DNA of 5,093 nucleotides from Clostridia bacterium. GTDB taxonomy: Bacteria > Bacillota > Clostridia > Christensenellales > Pumilibacteraceae. The stretch is from contig CAAFIN010000315.1 of NCBI GenBank assembly GCA_900762945.1, forward strand, positions 1-5,093, read 5' to 3'. Numbering within the stretch: position 1 is the stretch's first letter; each line of letters starts with the position of its first letter. The position numbers and the translations under genes were made by a program. The notes beneath the pieces are model-generated. The model was not told the DNA's origin and searched no databases. It was given only the letters and a program-made list of their open reading frames with translations. Below, one piece after another: positions 1-5,093 of this stretch.

Positions 1-54
1 GTCTTTCAGTTTTTCGCTCGCGTTGTAGTTCTTGCAAAGAAATTCGATTCTCAT
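1..54 (-). CDS. hpf: Ribosome hibernation-promoting factor (HPF/RaiA family), N-terminal 18 residues only
   Basis: Only the first 18 codons are inside the window; the rest lies beyond base 1. The visible protein starts MRIEFLCKNYNASEKLKD. The pattern (a short beta strand, then K/R-N-x-x-x-S/T-x-x-L-K/R-D) matches the start of HPF/RaiA proteins, which bind the 30S subunit and promote 70S/100S dimers when growth slows. The start is well supported: an AAGGGGG Shine-Dalgarno sequence (70-64) lies 9 nt before the ATG, and a near-consensus promoter lies upstream. The gene follows clpC on the same strand after 210 nt and has its own promoter, though I saw no strong terminator after clpC, so read-through from the stress operon is possible. 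Identification from 18 residues is tentative; another small alpha/beta protein cannot be excluded. Confidence 0.6.
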   Translation of the reverse strand, partial: MRIEFLCKNYNASEKLKD

Positions 55-63
55 AAGGTAAAG

Positions 64-70
64 CCCCCTT
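64..70 (-). promoter_or_regulatory. Ribosome binding site of the hpf-like gene
   Basis: On the minus strand this reads AAGGGGG, one base from AAGGAGG, and lies 9 nt before the ATG at 54. It supports both the start codon and the reality of the truncated gene at the window edge. Confidence 0.75.
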
Positions 71-84
71 GACTTAAGTTTTTT

Positions 85-112
85 GCGGAAACTCTCCGCG
101 GGGCGCGCCCGC
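85..112 (-). other. Two overlapping GC-rich hairpins in the hpf leader
   Basis: On the minus strand GCGGG-CGCGC-CCCGC (112-98) can form a 5-bp all-GC stem. GCGGA-GAGTT-TCCGC (99-85) can form a second 5-bp stem that shares two bases with the first. A run of six A follows (84-79), then the ribosome binding site at 70-64. There is no U-tract, so this is not a terminator. It may be leader structure affecting translation or mRNA stability, or simply local GC richness. Confidence 0.35.
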
Positions 113-136
113 CGCCGTTTCGCTTTCCACGCTTAT

Positions 137-165
137 ATTATAACACGGTTTCAAAAAATTGTAAA
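137..165 (-). promoter_or_regulatory. Sigma-A type promoter for the hpf-like gene
   Basis: On the minus strand the -35 box is TTTACA (165-160) and the -10 box is TATAAT (142-137), separated by exactly 17 nt. A TG dinucleotide one base before the -10 box (145-144) makes it an extended -10. The predicted start of transcription is about base 130, giving a leader of about 76 nt before the ATG at 54. The leader contains GC-rich hairpins. This is one of the two strongest promoters in the window by consensus and makes the downstream gene independent of the clpC operon promoter. Confidence 0.85.
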
Positions 166-264
166 TAGGTTTATTGAAATTTCTTTTATTATTTAGCGCG
201 CGTTCACTTACGTTTCAGGCGCTTCCATAATAACCCGCTTACGGCGTCGCCGAAGTTATATTCT

Positions 265-2682
265 CTACCTTACGACGATTTCGCCGCCCTCGAGATCGAC
301 GCGGACAAGTGAATTGTCTCGGATACGCCCGGAAATTATGCCCTCGGCGATCTTATCCTCTATTGTCTGTTCGATAACTCGTCTTAGCGGGCGCGCGCCG
401 TACTCCGCGTCGTAGCCTTTGGTCACGACGTAATCGAGCGCTTCGGGCGTGATTTCGAGTTCGATACCGCGCTCCATAAGATTTTTCTCGAATTTGTCGA
501 GAAGTATTCCCGCGATTTTGCCGATGTCCTCTTTTTTGAGCGGCTCGAATATGCAAATCACGTCGATACGGTTGATAAACTCGGGCTTGAAATACTTTTT
601 GAGCGATTCGGTAAGAAGTTCTTCGGTTCGCTTCTGTTCGTTGTCCGCGCCGAAAAGCGCCGAAAAACCTAAGCCGCGCGGAGCGGATTTGAGCTCGGCT
701 ACGCCAGCGTTGCTCGTCATTATTATTACTGTGTTCTTAAAACTGACAGTGCGACCTTGCGAATCGGACAGTCTGCCGTCGTCGAGGATCTGTAGTAAAA
801 GATTGAAAATATCGGGGTGAGCCTTCTCTATTTCGTCAAACAGAACGACCGAGTACGGTTTTCTTCTGACCGCTTCGGTGAGTTGCCCGCCGTCGTCGAA
901 GCCGGCGTATCCGGGAGGCGCGCCGATAAGTTTGGACACGGAATGAGATTCCATATATTCTGACATATCCAGTCGTATCACGGCGTTTTCGTCGTCGAAA
1001 AGCGCTTCGGACAACGCTTTGGTAAGTTCGGTTTTCCCCACGCCGGTAGGTCCCAAGAACAGGAACGAGCCGATCGGGCGCGACGGGTCTTTAAGCCCGG
1101 CTCTGGCGCGGCGCACCGCTTTCGCAACCGCTTTGATCGCCTTGTCCTGACCGATAACGCGCTTATGAAGCACTTCCTCGAGATCCATAAGTCTGCGGGT
1201 TTCACTCTCGGACAAGCGGGTTACGGGGATTTTCGTCCAGTCGGACACGATTTCGGCAATTTGTTCCGCGCCTATAACGTTGGTCGCGTGTTCGGACGAG
1301 CGATACCAGTTAAGGCGGCTTTCGTCGAGTTTGCTCTGTAAATCCGCAATGCGGCGTTTGTAGTTGTTCGCAAGGTCGAATTGCTCGCGTCTGACCGCTT
1401 CGTTTTTCAGTTTTTCCAGTTCTTTGAGTTCGCCGAGCATATCGCGCTGAGCGCCGGGAAGCGTGTTTCCGCTCACTTTCGCGCGGCTCATGGCTTCGTC
1501 GATAAGATCGATCGCCTTGTCGGGCAAAAATCTGTCGGTAATATAGCGGTCGGAAAGTTTCGCCGCGGCTTCGATCGCTTCGTCGGACAAGCGGACTTTA
1601 TGAAACGTTTCGTAATTTTCTTTCAATCCTTTTAATATTGCGACGGTTTCTTCGACGGACGGCGGATTGACGATCACGGGCTGAAAGCGGCGTTCGAGCG
1701 CTTTGTCGTTTTCGATAAATCTGCGGTACTCGTCGGTCGTGGTCGCGCCTACGGTTTGCAGTTCGCCGCGGGCGAGATACGGCTTCAGAATGTCCGCGGG
1801 CGACACTTCGCCGTCTTTCGAACCGGCTTGGGCGAGCGTATGTATCTCGTCGATAAACAATATTATATTGCCGTCCGCTCGGATAACGTCGATAGCGTTC
1901 TTTAATTTTTCTTCGAGCGCGCCGCGATACTTCGTTCCCGCCATAAGCGAGCCGATATCCAGCGAAAACACGGTCTTACCTTTAAGAAGTTCGGGAACGG
2001 AGCCGTCGACTATCGCTTTCGCAAGCCCCTCTACCACCGCGCTTTTGCCCACGCCCGGCTCACCGATAAGCACCGGGTTGTTCTTGGTCTTGCGGCAAAG
2101 AATCTGGATAATGCGCGAAATCTCGTCGCGTCTGCCGATAATCGGATCGATCTTGTGTTCGCGAGCGCGCCTTGTGATATCCACGCCCATATCCGCGAGT
2201 TGAGCCGGGAGTTCGCGTTTCTCCTCGTCGTCGTTTCTAGCCGCGTTGTCCGCTTCGGTTTGCAGTACGGCTTTCAGTTTTTCCACGAGTTCGGGGATAT
2301 TGATTTTGTACCAGTCGCGCAGTATACTCGTTGCAAGCGAAGCCTGATCGAGTAGCATACAGTACAGAAAATGCTCCGTGCCGACGGCGGACTGACCGAG
2401 ACTTTGCGACAGTTTGAAACCCGTCTGAAACATCGATTTCACTCTCGGCGTGTAGTCGACGTCGCCTACGATACGGACGTGCGCGCCGCCGCCGAATACG
2501 CGCTCGGCAAACGATAGATTTACGCCGCGCTCGGTCAGCAATTTACTTGCCGTGCACTCGTGCACGCAAGTCAGTCCGTATAAAATATGTTCCGTTCCTA
2601 TCTCGGGATTAGCGTACTTTTTCGCCGCTTCGCGTGCGGCTTTGAGCGCTTTGTCAAGATTTTCAGTTACGGCGTATTTCAT
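265..2682 (-). CDS. clpC: ATP-dependent Clp protease ATP-binding subunit ClpC
   Basis: Hsp100/AAA+ unfoldase of 805 residues (ClpC proteins are usually about 810-850) that threads clients into the ClpP protease in the cytoplasm. The double Clp N-domain spans about 1-145 and carries IGTEH (28-32) and VGTEH (100-104). E31 and E103 align with the glutamates that dock phosphoarginine in Bacillus ClpC. The D1 ring has Walker A GEPGVGKS (207-214), pore loop KYRG (251-254), Walker B IDEIH (277-281) and a paired arginine (331-332). A short coiled middle domain with a UVR-like helix pair (about 412-455) retains F435, the counterpart of the resting-state aromatic F436. The D2 ring has GPTGVGKT (544-551), pore loop GYAG (591-594), Walker B LFDEIEK (614-620), a ClpP-docking LGF loop (671-673) and sensor-2 GARPLRR (762-768). 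The start is supported by GGGAG 7 nt upstream; the stop is TAG. It is the last gene of the mcsA-mcsB-clpC operon, 63 nt after mcsB. Nothing essential is missing. ClpB is excluded by the short middle domain and the LGF loop. Confidence 0.97.
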   Translation of the reverse strand: MKYAVTENLDKALKAAREAAKKYANPEIGTEHILYGLTCVHECTASKLLTERGVNLSFAERVFGGGAHVRIVGDVDYTPRVKSMFQTGFKLSQSLGQSAVGTEHFLYCMLLDQASLATSILRDWYKINIPELVEKLKAVLQTEADNAARNDDEEKRELPAQLADMGVDITRRAREHKIDPIIGRRDEISRIIQILCRKTKNNPVLIGEPGVGKSAVVEGLAKAIVDGSVPELLKGKTVFSLDIGSLMAGTKYRGALEEKLKNAIDVIRADGNIILFIDEIHTLAQAGSKDGEVSPADILKPYLARGELQTVGATTTDEYRRFIENDKALERRFQPVIVNPPSVEETVAILKGLKENYETFHKVRLSDEAIEAAAKLSDRYITDRFLPDKAIDLIDEAMSRAKVSGNTLPGAQRDMLGELKELEKLKNEAVRREQFDLANNYKRRIADLQSKLDESRLNWYRSSEHATNVIGAEQIAEIVSDWTKIPVTRLSESETRRLMDLEEVLHKRVIGQDKAIKAVAKAVRRARAGLKDPSRPIGSFLFLGPTGVGKTELTKALSEALFDDENAVIRLDMSEYMESHSVSKLIGAPPGYAGFDDGGQLTEAVRRKPYSVVLFDEIEKAHPDIFNLLLQILDDGRLSDSQGRTVSFKNTVIIMTSNAGVAELKSAPRGLGFSALFGADNEQKRTEELLTESLKKYFKPEFINRIDVICIFEPLKKEDIGKIAGILLDKFEKNLMERGIELEITPEALDYVVTKGYDAEYGARPLRRVIEQTIEDKIAEGIISGRIRDNSLVRVDLEGGEIVVR

Positions 2683-2697
2683 TTATCTTCTCCCGAT

Positions 2698-2737
2698 TTA
2701 CCGTCGTTTATAAAAGTTTTCCGTTTAAGGACGGTAA
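2698..2737 (-). repeat. 8-bp inverted repeat between mcsB and clpC
   Basis: The arms TTACCGTC (2698-2705) and GACGGTAA (2730-2737) are perfect reverse complements separated by 24 nt. In the minus-strand transcript they can form a stem whose base is 3 nt from the GGGAG ribosome binding site of clpC (2694-2690). A smaller nested alternative, CCGT-CCTTAA-ACGG, uses one arm. There is no U-tract after it and clpC follows directly, so a terminator is unlikely. A role in mRNA processing or in setting clpC translation relative to mcsB is possible but unproven. Confidence 0.45.
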
Positions 2738-2745
2738 TGATTTTG

Positions 2746-3756
2746 CTATAAATTAAGTTTCGCTATATTTTTGATAGTGTTCCGAACGGTTTCTGCGCGG
2801 TAAATCGCACGGGCTTTTTCGGTGTTCAGCGGGCGGACGGCGGCGCCGACGAGATTGAACGGCGAAACGGCAATGATGAGTTTGTCGATTTTCGCGACGT
2901 TTTTCGCGTCGATCACGCCGTAATACGCGCCTAATTTTATCAGCGACAACGCGTCGATTGCTTGCTTATCGCTGAGCATATGCGCGCACGAAGCGACACC
3001 GTAAGCGCGGGCGATTTCGTCGACGAGCGCGTCGCCGCGGGAAAGCGACAGCCGCTCCCTCGCGTCCTTTTCTGCCGCCGAGATACTTTCCGTCGCCGAA
3101 CGCACGAACGACAGAATTTCCGTTTCCGTAACGCCCAGCGTGCGCTTGTTGGATATCTGACAGACGTATCCGAGCGCGTCGCTGCCCTCTCCGTACACGC
3201 CGCGGAGCGTGACGTTCATTTTTGCCAGCGCGCCTGCGTTACGCTTGAGTTCGCCGGTAATCGTAAGCGCGGGCAGAAACATCATGACCGAAGCGCGCAT
3301 GCCCGTGCCGAGGTTGGTAGGGCAAGCCGTAAGGTAGCCGTATTTTCTCGAGTACGCGAAGTCTGCGGTTTCGCTTATGCGATCGTCGAGAGCGTCCGCA
3401 ATGCGGTAGGCGTCGTCAAGTCTGTACCCGCCGAGAATAACTTGCTCGCGGACGTGATCCTCTTCGTTCAGCATCACGCTGACGGTTTCGTCGTCGCTTA
3501 GCACCACCCGACCGTACGGGCAATCCGATAAGAGTTCTTTCGATATAAGGTGGCGTTCGACGAGCGCTCCCGCCTCGGTCTCGCCGAGATCTTTCACTCT
3601 GTAGATTTCGTAGCCGTTATTGAATGCCCGCCCCACTTTCGAGGCGACGATATCGGCGTGTCCCGCGCTCATTTTCCGCGGGAACGGTATGCCTTTTATG
3701 TTTCGCGCCAGTCGTATTCGCGTGGATATCACCGAAGCCAGCATCGATTCGTCCAT
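2746..3756 (-). CDS. mcsB: Protein-arginine kinase McsB
   Basis: Protein-arginine kinase of the phosphagen-kinase fold; it transfers phosphate from ATP to arginine side chains, marking proteins for ClpC. The protein is 336 residues, against about 360 for Bacillus McsB, mostly from a shorter N-terminus: the conserved STRIRLARN motif starts at residue 11 rather than near 27. Other family motifs are intact: NEEDHVR (97-103, catalytic acidic residues), CPTNLGTGMR (145-154, with the active-site cysteine C145 and nucleotide-binding arginine) and RGVYGEGS (185-192). Near the C-terminus the regulatory RDxxRA motif reads R316-A-I-Y-R-A321, with alanine in place of aspartate. The start is chosen because AAGGAG (3768-3763) lies 6 nt before the ATG. 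It begins 31 nt after mcsA and ends 63 nt before clpC. The intact motifs argue for an active kinase; changed phosphoarginine sensing is inferred only from the motif. Confidence 0.95.
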   Translation of the reverse strand: MDESMLASVISTRIRLARNIKGIPFPRKMSAGHADIVASKVGRAFNNGYEIYRVKDLGETEAGALVERHLISKELLSDCPYGRVVLSDDETVSVMLNEEDHVREQVILGGYRLDDAYRIADALDDRISETADFAYSRKYGYLTACPTNLGTGMRASVMMFLPALTITGELKRNAGALAKMNVTLRGVYGEGSDALGYVCQISNKRTLGVTETEILSFVRSATESISAAEKDARERLSLSRGDALVDEIARAYGVASCAHMLSDKQAIDALSLIKLGAYYGVIDAKNVAKIDKLIIAVSPFNLVGAAVRPLNTEKARAIYRAETVRNTIKNIAKLNL

Positions 3757-3787
3757 TTGCTTCTCCTTGCAGTCGTGTCGGGTAATT

Positions 3788-4246
3788 TCAATAGTTGTTC
3801 CGTAAGTCTTTCAGCCTTGCCGTGAGTTGCGTGGCGCGGTCGTAATCCTCCGCCGCCATCGCTTTTTTCAGTTCCGCGTTGACACGCTCGTATTCGCCCT
3901 CGAGCGTAGCCGCTTCTTTCGACGGCGATTTGCCGACATGGACAGAGCCTTGGCGCATTTTCGGCAATCTTTCGTCTATTTCCTCGCCGAAAGCCGCGTA
4001 GCAGTACTCGCAACCGACGTAACCGCTTGCGGCAAAATCTTCAAGCGTGGTTCCGCAAAACGTGCAAACTCCGGTTTCGCGCTTTCGCTCGCTTATCAAC
4101 GGCGAAGCGTTTTTCGCGGCGCGTCCATCGCCGGACAGTCGCGCTCTGCGGCAGTCCGCGCAGAGATGCACTTCGGTGCGCTTACCGTTATATTTGTTCA
4201 CCGTGTGGTAGACGGCTTCGTTCTGTTTACATTCGTCGCAAAGCAT
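3788..4246 (-). CDS. mcsA: McsA, zinc-finger activator of the arginine kinase McsB
   Basis: Small zinc-binding partner that activates McsB and helps deliver targets to ClpC. The 152-residue protein (about 185 in Bacillus) has four CxxC pairs: C3/C6, C29/C32, C61/C64 and C79/C82, enough for two zinc modules. The McsA-like GSVHVGK stretch (100-106) follows. A C-terminal UVR helix pair (about 115-150, containing EDYDRATQL) is of the kind that contacts McsB or ClpC. The start is the ATG at 4246: translation from it gives MLCDEC, which places the first zinc pair as in relatives. A TTG at 4282 is also in frame, but it is the -35 box of the promoter, so the 12 extra residues are unlikely to be made. 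There is no Shine-Dalgarno sequence before 4246 and the -10 box ends 6 nt upstream, which points to a leaderless message. The gene heads the mcsA-mcsB-clpC operon, a place usually taken by ctsR. Confidence 0.93.
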   Translation of the reverse strand: MLCDECKQNEAVYHTVNKYNGKRTEVHLCADCRRARLSGDGRAAKNASPLISERKRETGVCTFCGTTLEDFAASGYVGCEYCYAAFGEEIDERLPKMRQGSVHVGKSPSKEAATLEGEYERVNAELKKAMAAEDYDRATQLTARLKDLRNNY

Positions 4247-4252
4247 ATATTC

Positions 4253-4282
4253 ATTATATAATACCGAGCGGCGTTTAGTCAA
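4253..4282 (-). promoter_or_regulatory. Sigma-A type promoter of the mcsA-mcsB-clpC operon
   Basis: On the minus strand the -35 box is TTGACT (4282-4277) and the -10 box is TATAAT (4258-4253), with an 18-nt spacer. Six bases (GAATAT) follow before the mcsA ATG, so +1 falls on base 4246, the A of the start codon. The -35 region, read on the plus strand, contains AGTCAAA (4277-4283). This equals one half of a CtsR operator heptad (RGTCAAA), but no second heptad follows at the expected 3-bp spacing, and any TTGAC -35 box creates most of this match. No CIRCE element is present. Confidence 0.85.
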
Positions 4283-4293
4283 ACAAATAGCGG

Positions 4294-4310
4294 CGTAAAG
4301 CGCGTTTACG
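4294..4310. repeat. Inverted repeat upstream of the mcsA promoter
   Basis: CGTAAA and TTTACG form perfect 6-bp arms around GCGCG. The repeat lies 11 bp upstream of the -35 box (4282-4277), centred near -56 relative to the predicted start. That place would suit an activator or other regulator, but the arms are short and may be chance. Confidence 0.35.
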
Positions 4311-4343
4311 ATCGGGGTTATTTCTTATTCGCGTTTTTTCGGC

Positions 4344-4378
4344 AAAATAAAACACGGCGTGGGCTGCTCGTCGTGTTT
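4344..4378 (-). terminator. Probable intrinsic terminator after the dCMP deaminase gene
   Basis: In the minus-strand transcript AAACACG (4378-4372) pairs with CGTGTTT (4356-4350), a 7-bp stem extendable by two G-C pairs past one mismatch. The stem is followed directly by TATTTT (4349-4344), a short broken U-tract. It begins 50 nt after the deaminase stop codon and ends before the mcsA promoter, which separates the two transcripts. The U-tract is short, so termination may be partial. Confidence 0.6.
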
Positions 4379-4428
4379 CGTGATCGCAAAATTACGCCAT
4401 CTTTATGCGGAAAAACCGCGGTAAGACA

Positions 4429-4929
4429 TTATCGGCAGTTGCAGTCGGTTTCAGGCTTGTCGTCGGCGGCGGGCATCTGTTCGATCTCCACTCCCGCTTC
4501 TCTGAGAAGTTGCATAGAAAACTCGTCCGGATAACCGTGACGATAGACTATACGGACGATGCCGCTGTTGATTATCATTTTCGAGCAGATAACGCAGGGT
4601 TGATGAGTACAATAAAGCGTTGCGCCGTCGATGCTTATACCCATTTTTGCCGCCTGAATAATGGCGTTCTGTTCGGCGTGCGCCGCGTAGCAGATCTCGT
4701 GGCGGGTGCCGCTCTCTATGCCGAGTTTTTTCCTTAAACAGTATCCTCTGTCCTTGCAACTCAATATTCCGGCGCTTGCGCCGTTGTAGCCCGTGGTCAG
4801 TATGCGTTTATTCTTGGCGATTACAGCACCTACCTGACGGTTCGACTGATAACAACTCGACCAGGTCGCCACGTCCTCCGCCATTTTCAAAAAGCGCTCG
4901 TCCCACTTCGTATTTTTCATTGCGTCCAT
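4429..4929 (-). CDS. comEB: Deoxycytidylate (dCMP) deaminase, ComEB family
   Basis: Cytoplasmic zinc enzyme that deaminates dCMP to dUMP, the substrate of thymidylate synthase. The 166-residue protein has the cytidine-deaminase signature: H84-A-E86 (zinc ligand and proton-shuttling glutamate) and P111-C112-V-I-C115 (two more zinc ligands). GYNG (47-50) followed by ASAG is the dCMP-deaminase version of the substrate loop, GYNGxPxG in many relatives. Further cysteines (C26, C58, C64, C80, C107) fit the second zinc site seen in some family members. The tail after about residue 152 is acidic and ends in CNCR. The ATG at 4929 is preferred over the in-frame ATG at 4920 because AGGAG lies 8 nt before the former and 17 nt before the latter. 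The gene has its own promoter and a likely terminator, so it is probably monocistronic. Some ComEB homologues are named after competence operons, but nothing here indicates competence. tRNA or other cytosine deaminases are less likely given the GYNG and H-E-C-C layout. Confidence 0.92.
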   Translation of the reverse strand: MDAMKNTKWDERFLKMAEDVATWSSCYQSNRQVGAVIAKNKRILTTGYNGASAGILSCKDRGYCLRKKLGIESGTRHEICYAAHAEQNAIIQAAKMGISIDGATLYCTHQPCVICSKMIINSGIVRIVYRHGYPDEFSMQLLREAGVEIEQMPAADDKPETDCNCR

Positions 4930-4937
4930 TCTCTTAT

Positions 4938-4961
4938 CTCCTCTCCGCGATTGCTTGCGGA
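4938..4961 (-). promoter_or_regulatory. Ribosome binding site of the dCMP deaminase with adjacent hairpin
   Basis: AGGAG (4942-4938) lies 8 nt before the ATG at 4929 and decides the start over the ATG at 4920. Directly upstream, TCCGC (4961-4957) can pair with GCGGA (4948-4944) around an 8-nt loop. The stem ends one base from the AGGAG, so it could influence ribosome access. Confidence 0.65.
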
Positions 4962-4990
4962 AAATTCGTCCGAATCAAGTTTTCGATCTT

Positions 4991-5010
4991 TTAATATCCT
5001 TTTATATCCT
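4991..5010 (-). repeat. Tandem 10-bp repeat at the transcription start of the dCMP deaminase
   Basis: Two adjacent 10-bp units read AGGATATAAA and AGGATATTAA on the minus strand, 9 of 10 bases alike. They span about -5 to +15 relative to the predicted start near 5005. The period equals about one DNA helical turn. Confidence 0.6.
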
Positions 5011-5011
5011 T

Positions 5012-5040
5012 ATTTTATCATAACCTTGCGATTTTGTCGA
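5012..5040 (-). promoter_or_regulatory. Sigma-A type promoter of the dCMP deaminase gene
   Basis: On the minus strand the -35 box is TCGACA (5040-5035, 5 of 6 to TTGACA) and the -10 box is TAAAAT (5017-5012, 5 of 6 to TATAAT), with a 17-nt spacer and an extended TG (5020-5019) one base before the -10 box. Transcription would start near 5005, leaving a 76-nt leader. Bases 5041-5093 upstream hold no feature I can identify. Confidence 0.75.
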
Positions 5041-5093
5041 GCGTTTGACGTATTTTTGCGCATTTTATCGAATTTTAAGACGGCTTTCGCGTA

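Noticed and set aside
190..230. Second possible clpC terminator with arms AGCGC and GCGCT.
   Set aside because: It has only a 5-bp stem with a loop of about 20 nt, followed by an A-rich rather than U-rich stretch.
238..255. Terminator after clpC from the CGGC-GTC-GCCG hairpin with CTT/AAG extension.
   Set aside because: The hairpin is 7 bp with a bulge, but no U-tract follows in the transcript direction; it is too weak to call.
2962..3501. Plus-strand open frame of 179 codons opposite mcsB, and similar plus-strand frames opposite clpC, mcsA and the deaminase.
   Set aside because: All lie antisense to well-conserved genes, lack ribosome binding sites and give low-complexity R/A/V/F-rich products typical of the reverse of GC-rich codons.
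4247..4282. A 12-residue N-terminal extension of McsA from an in-frame TTG at 4282.
   Set aside because: This TTG is part of the -35 box, the stretch contains the -10 box, it has no ribosome binding site, and McsA relatives begin at the CxxC-containing segment.
4277..4283. CtsR operator at the mcsA promoter.
   Set aside because: Only one RGTCAAA heptad is present, without the second at 3-bp spacing, and a TTGACT -35 box preceded by T creates this match.
4407..4419. Hairpin GCGG-AAAAA-CCGC just after the dCMP deaminase stop codon.
   Set aside because: It is only a 4-bp stem without a following U-tract; the hairpin at 4378-4350 is the better terminator.
5044..5060. CtsR-like TTTGACG-TAT-TTTTGCG upstream of the dCMP deaminase promoter.
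   Set aside because: The second heptad has several mismatches and the spacer lacks the central T, so it is not a credible operator.
5010..5093. C-terminal end of an upstream gene on the minus strand, open for 27 codons to a TAA at 5012-5010.
   Set aside because: It is short, lysine-rich and without a recognisable family, and it runs through the promoter of the dCMP deaminase; chance is the simpler explanation.

Overview
The window reads almost entirely on the minus strand. It carries a protein quality-control cluster, mcsA-mcsB-clpC, typical of low-GC Gram-positive bacteria (Bacillota). It is preceded by a dCMP deaminase gene and followed by the first codons of what looks like a ribosome hibernation factor. 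McsA, McsB and ClpC together are a strong marker for Bacillota. The divergent N-termini, the many GCG/CGC/TCG codons and the missing ctsR suggest an uncultured clostridial lineage rather than Bacillus or Staphylococcus; that placement is inference.

Layout in the direction of transcription (right to left): 5093-4930 holds a sigma-A type promoter and a 76-nt leader. At 4929-4429 lies a dCMP deaminase, followed by a hairpin terminator near 4378-4344. The mcsA promoter is at 4282-4253 and mcsA itself at 4246-3788. Then come mcsB (3756-2746) and clpC (2682-265), with gaps of 31 and 63 nt that fit one transcript. A 210-nt gap carries a near-consensus promoter (165-137) driving an open reading frame that starts at 54 and leaves the window; its 18 visible residues resemble HPF/RaiA.

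How the parts work together: McsA is the zinc-binding activator of McsB, McsB phosphorylates arginines on damaged or regulatory proteins, and the N-domain of ClpC recognises phosphoarginine, unfolds the client and passes it to ClpP (not in this window). Catalytic and docking residues are present in all three proteins, so the pathway looks functional. The dCMP deaminase supplies dUMP for thymidylate synthesis and has no evident mechanistic link; the terminator and new promoter between it and mcsA suggest separate transcription.

Main points of interest: the mcsA promoter places the predicted transcription start exactly on the A of the mcsA ATG, so the operon is probably leaderless; the usual repressor gene ctsR is absent from its normal place; and the C-terminal regulatory motif of McsB appears changed from RDxxRA to RAxxRA. 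I see no mobile element, CRISPR array, tRNA or rRNA, and no clear new defence or novel enzyme system. This is mostly a conserved housekeeping and stress region with unusual regulation.
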